Assembly (NCBI RefSeq): GCF_051014685.1
Contig: NC_135061.1
Location: forward strand, 5,876,029 to 5,940,028
DNA: 64,000 nucleotides
Direction of reading: 5' to 3'
From: Ptiloglossa arizonensis
Lineage: Eukaryota > Arthropoda > Insecta > Hymenoptera > Colletidae
Position 1 is the stretch's first letter; every line of letters starts with the position of its first letter. The translations under genes were made by a program, and so were the position numbers. Under the pieces are notes generated by a model that did not search any database, was not told the origin of the DNA, and worked only from the letters and a program-made list of their open reading frames with translations. This document shows positions 62,646-64,000 of this stretch, piece after piece.

Positions 62646-62931
62646 TAGTACACTCATCACTTAAAAAACTAAATCGACTAATTTGAGTAAGGACAAGTTT
62701 GAATAATTTTCCAAAGAAACTCTTCAATCGTTTCGCAAAATCTTGAAGATCTATTCAAAAGACTAAAGCATTAAAGCATCCTCCATTATAGTACACTCAT
62801 CCCTTAAAAAATTAAATTGACTAATTTGAGTAAGGACAAGTTTGAATAATTTTCCAAAAAAACTCTTCAATCGTTTCGCAAAATCTTGAAGATCTATTCA
62901 AAAGACTAAAGCATTAAAGCATCCTCCATTA
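62646..62931. repeat. Perfectly adjacent two-copy tandem duplication, 143 bp unit
   Basis: Copy 1 is 62646-62788 and copy 2 is 62789-62931. They differ by only a handful of substitutions (for example catcacttaaaaaactaaat against catcccttaaaaaattaaat, and ccaaagaaac against ccaaaaaaac) with no indels. This makes it among the most recent duplications in the window. Confidence 0.97.
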
Positions 62932-64000
62932 GGTATTACCTAACAATACCATAATGGTATTCGCTATGGTTGCGTGTCTTCATCCACTCTCGTGCATCAT
63001 CCCCTACCGATTGCATAGCTTTTAGCATAACAAGGACCCAATAACGCTGATTAAAAATTCTACCGAGACACGTGCCAGGAAAAAGTTCCAGCCCATATCT
63101 ATTGTAGAATTACTCGATAAATAGCGGTAATCGTTAAGAGAAATGGAAGTTTTTACCAAAGATGGCGACGGTCCAATTTTCTTACCGTGACCGATTAAAG
63201 TCAGAAACACACGACTCGCAACATATACCTGCGGCAAAATACTGTTCTCGATGCTAATAATTCATCGACACAACAGAAACAAAAACGTACACATGACTGA
63301 GTAATGTCTGTTCCATGTTGGAACGTTTTGCACCGATTCGTGTACCATTTGCAGAGTACTCGAGTTGAATGTTTTTAGCGTATAACAGATCGTTACCCAA
63401 ATTGTAAACATCTGATGAATTTATTACTATTCGTTATCCATTGGCTTCGAGCTACCTTGCACCGAGTTCAAATGCAAATACACACTTATTAGTGAACAAG
63501 TTTCCAAGCTGGTTCCATAGGAGTGGGCAATTCGAAACTTTAGAACAGTAAAATAATTCATTATGACAATTAATCGTACGGTTTCAGACCATTTTAATGT
63601 TTCTCGATTCGTTCCAAATTACAAAATAAACATTAATAATATAACATTATAAATATGTTTCGTATGAATCGACAAATCGACTGATTTTTGCGATCCCTCT
63701 GGAATTACATCGGTATAACTTTTGAATTCTCATTTCAGCAGGAATGATTAAATTACTCGAAAAATTAATTATATTATCTTTTCCACGGTCGGTGCAATAA
63801 TATTTAGGCCCCAGAAAGTTAACTTTAGTGTCTCGTATTCCATTTTTGATCGCCATTCTGTTTCTACGGATCGATAAAAGATTTTGCGTAGATTCATAAA
63901 TCACAAGGACCCCTCTCGAACACACTCGAAATCGTATAATCGAGAAAAGCAATGGCGTTGAACCTCTGCCGGATACAAATCTATTTTGAACGACTGTGAA
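62932..64000. other. Non-coding stretch
   Basis: No gene supported. The minus-strand frame 63647-63952 (101 codons) has no recognisable domain; other frames are shorter. Confidence 0.5.

Noticed and set aside
1..64000. tRNA genes
   Set aside because: I looked for B-box words (GTTCGANTC and complements) with an A-box partner; isolated ttcgaatc words exist but none has the cloverleaf context.
1..64000. CRISPR arrays, bacterial operons or prophage
   Set aside because: All tandem repeats here are contiguous, without unique spacers, and the reading-frame pattern is not prokaryotic.

Overview
The window reads as nuclear DNA of an animal, most likely an insect. It is AT-rich yet full of CpG (tcg/cga words everywhere), has no operon-like gene packing, and carries remnants of mariner-type and piggyBac-type DNA transposons together with many minisatellites. 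High CpG in an AT-rich genome plus mariner relics is the usual look of Hymenoptera (bees, ants, wasps); that placement is inference. I recognise no complete protein-coding gene, tRNA, rRNA or CRISPR array. Nearly all open frames are short chance frames or are translated repeats, so this is best read as intergenic or long-intron sequence.

Layout. 1-4945 is unremarkable. 4946-5420 holds a ~140 bp tandem repeat whose unit begins like a mariner end. 6816-7187 is a duplicated ~170-185 bp segment. 8819-9137 is a 32 bp minisatellite. 11510-11696 is an eroded piggyBac-like miniature element. 12336-12592 is a three-copy duplication. 14822-14948 is a 127 bp mariner-type miniature element with TA target duplication. 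About 18.24-18.48 kb is a homeodomain-site-rich candidate regulatory block. 19104-20400 holds a 91 bp tandem array bracketed by two copies of another repeat.

24.8-26.8 kb is the most structured part. A composite 11/16 bp satellite (24808-25513) is followed by two purine-rich ~20 bp arrays (25962-26222 and 26455-26822). These enclose a unique ~230 bp insert that carries a well-formed hammerhead self-cleaving ribozyme motif (26342-26410, plus strand). Its two hairpin loops are complementary over 11 bases. Two hairpin-forming inverted repeats and one short weaker one lie just upstream of it. This is the strongest finding in the window.

Further right are a 15 bp satellite (32646-33200), purine-skewed tracts (33.9-34.8 and 44.09-45.06 kb), several two-copy tandem duplications (45.6, 47.2, 51.5, 58.5 and 62.6 kb) and a second mariner-type miniature element (59330-59496). 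Between 60.88 and 61.91 kb, minus strand, is a CpG-poor stretch with protein-like reading frames. It comprises a candidate exon with a good 3' splice acceptor (60884-61194) and, upstream, coding-like sequence broken by stops and a frameshift. This is the only place where I suspect a gene or gene relic, and I cannot name its family.
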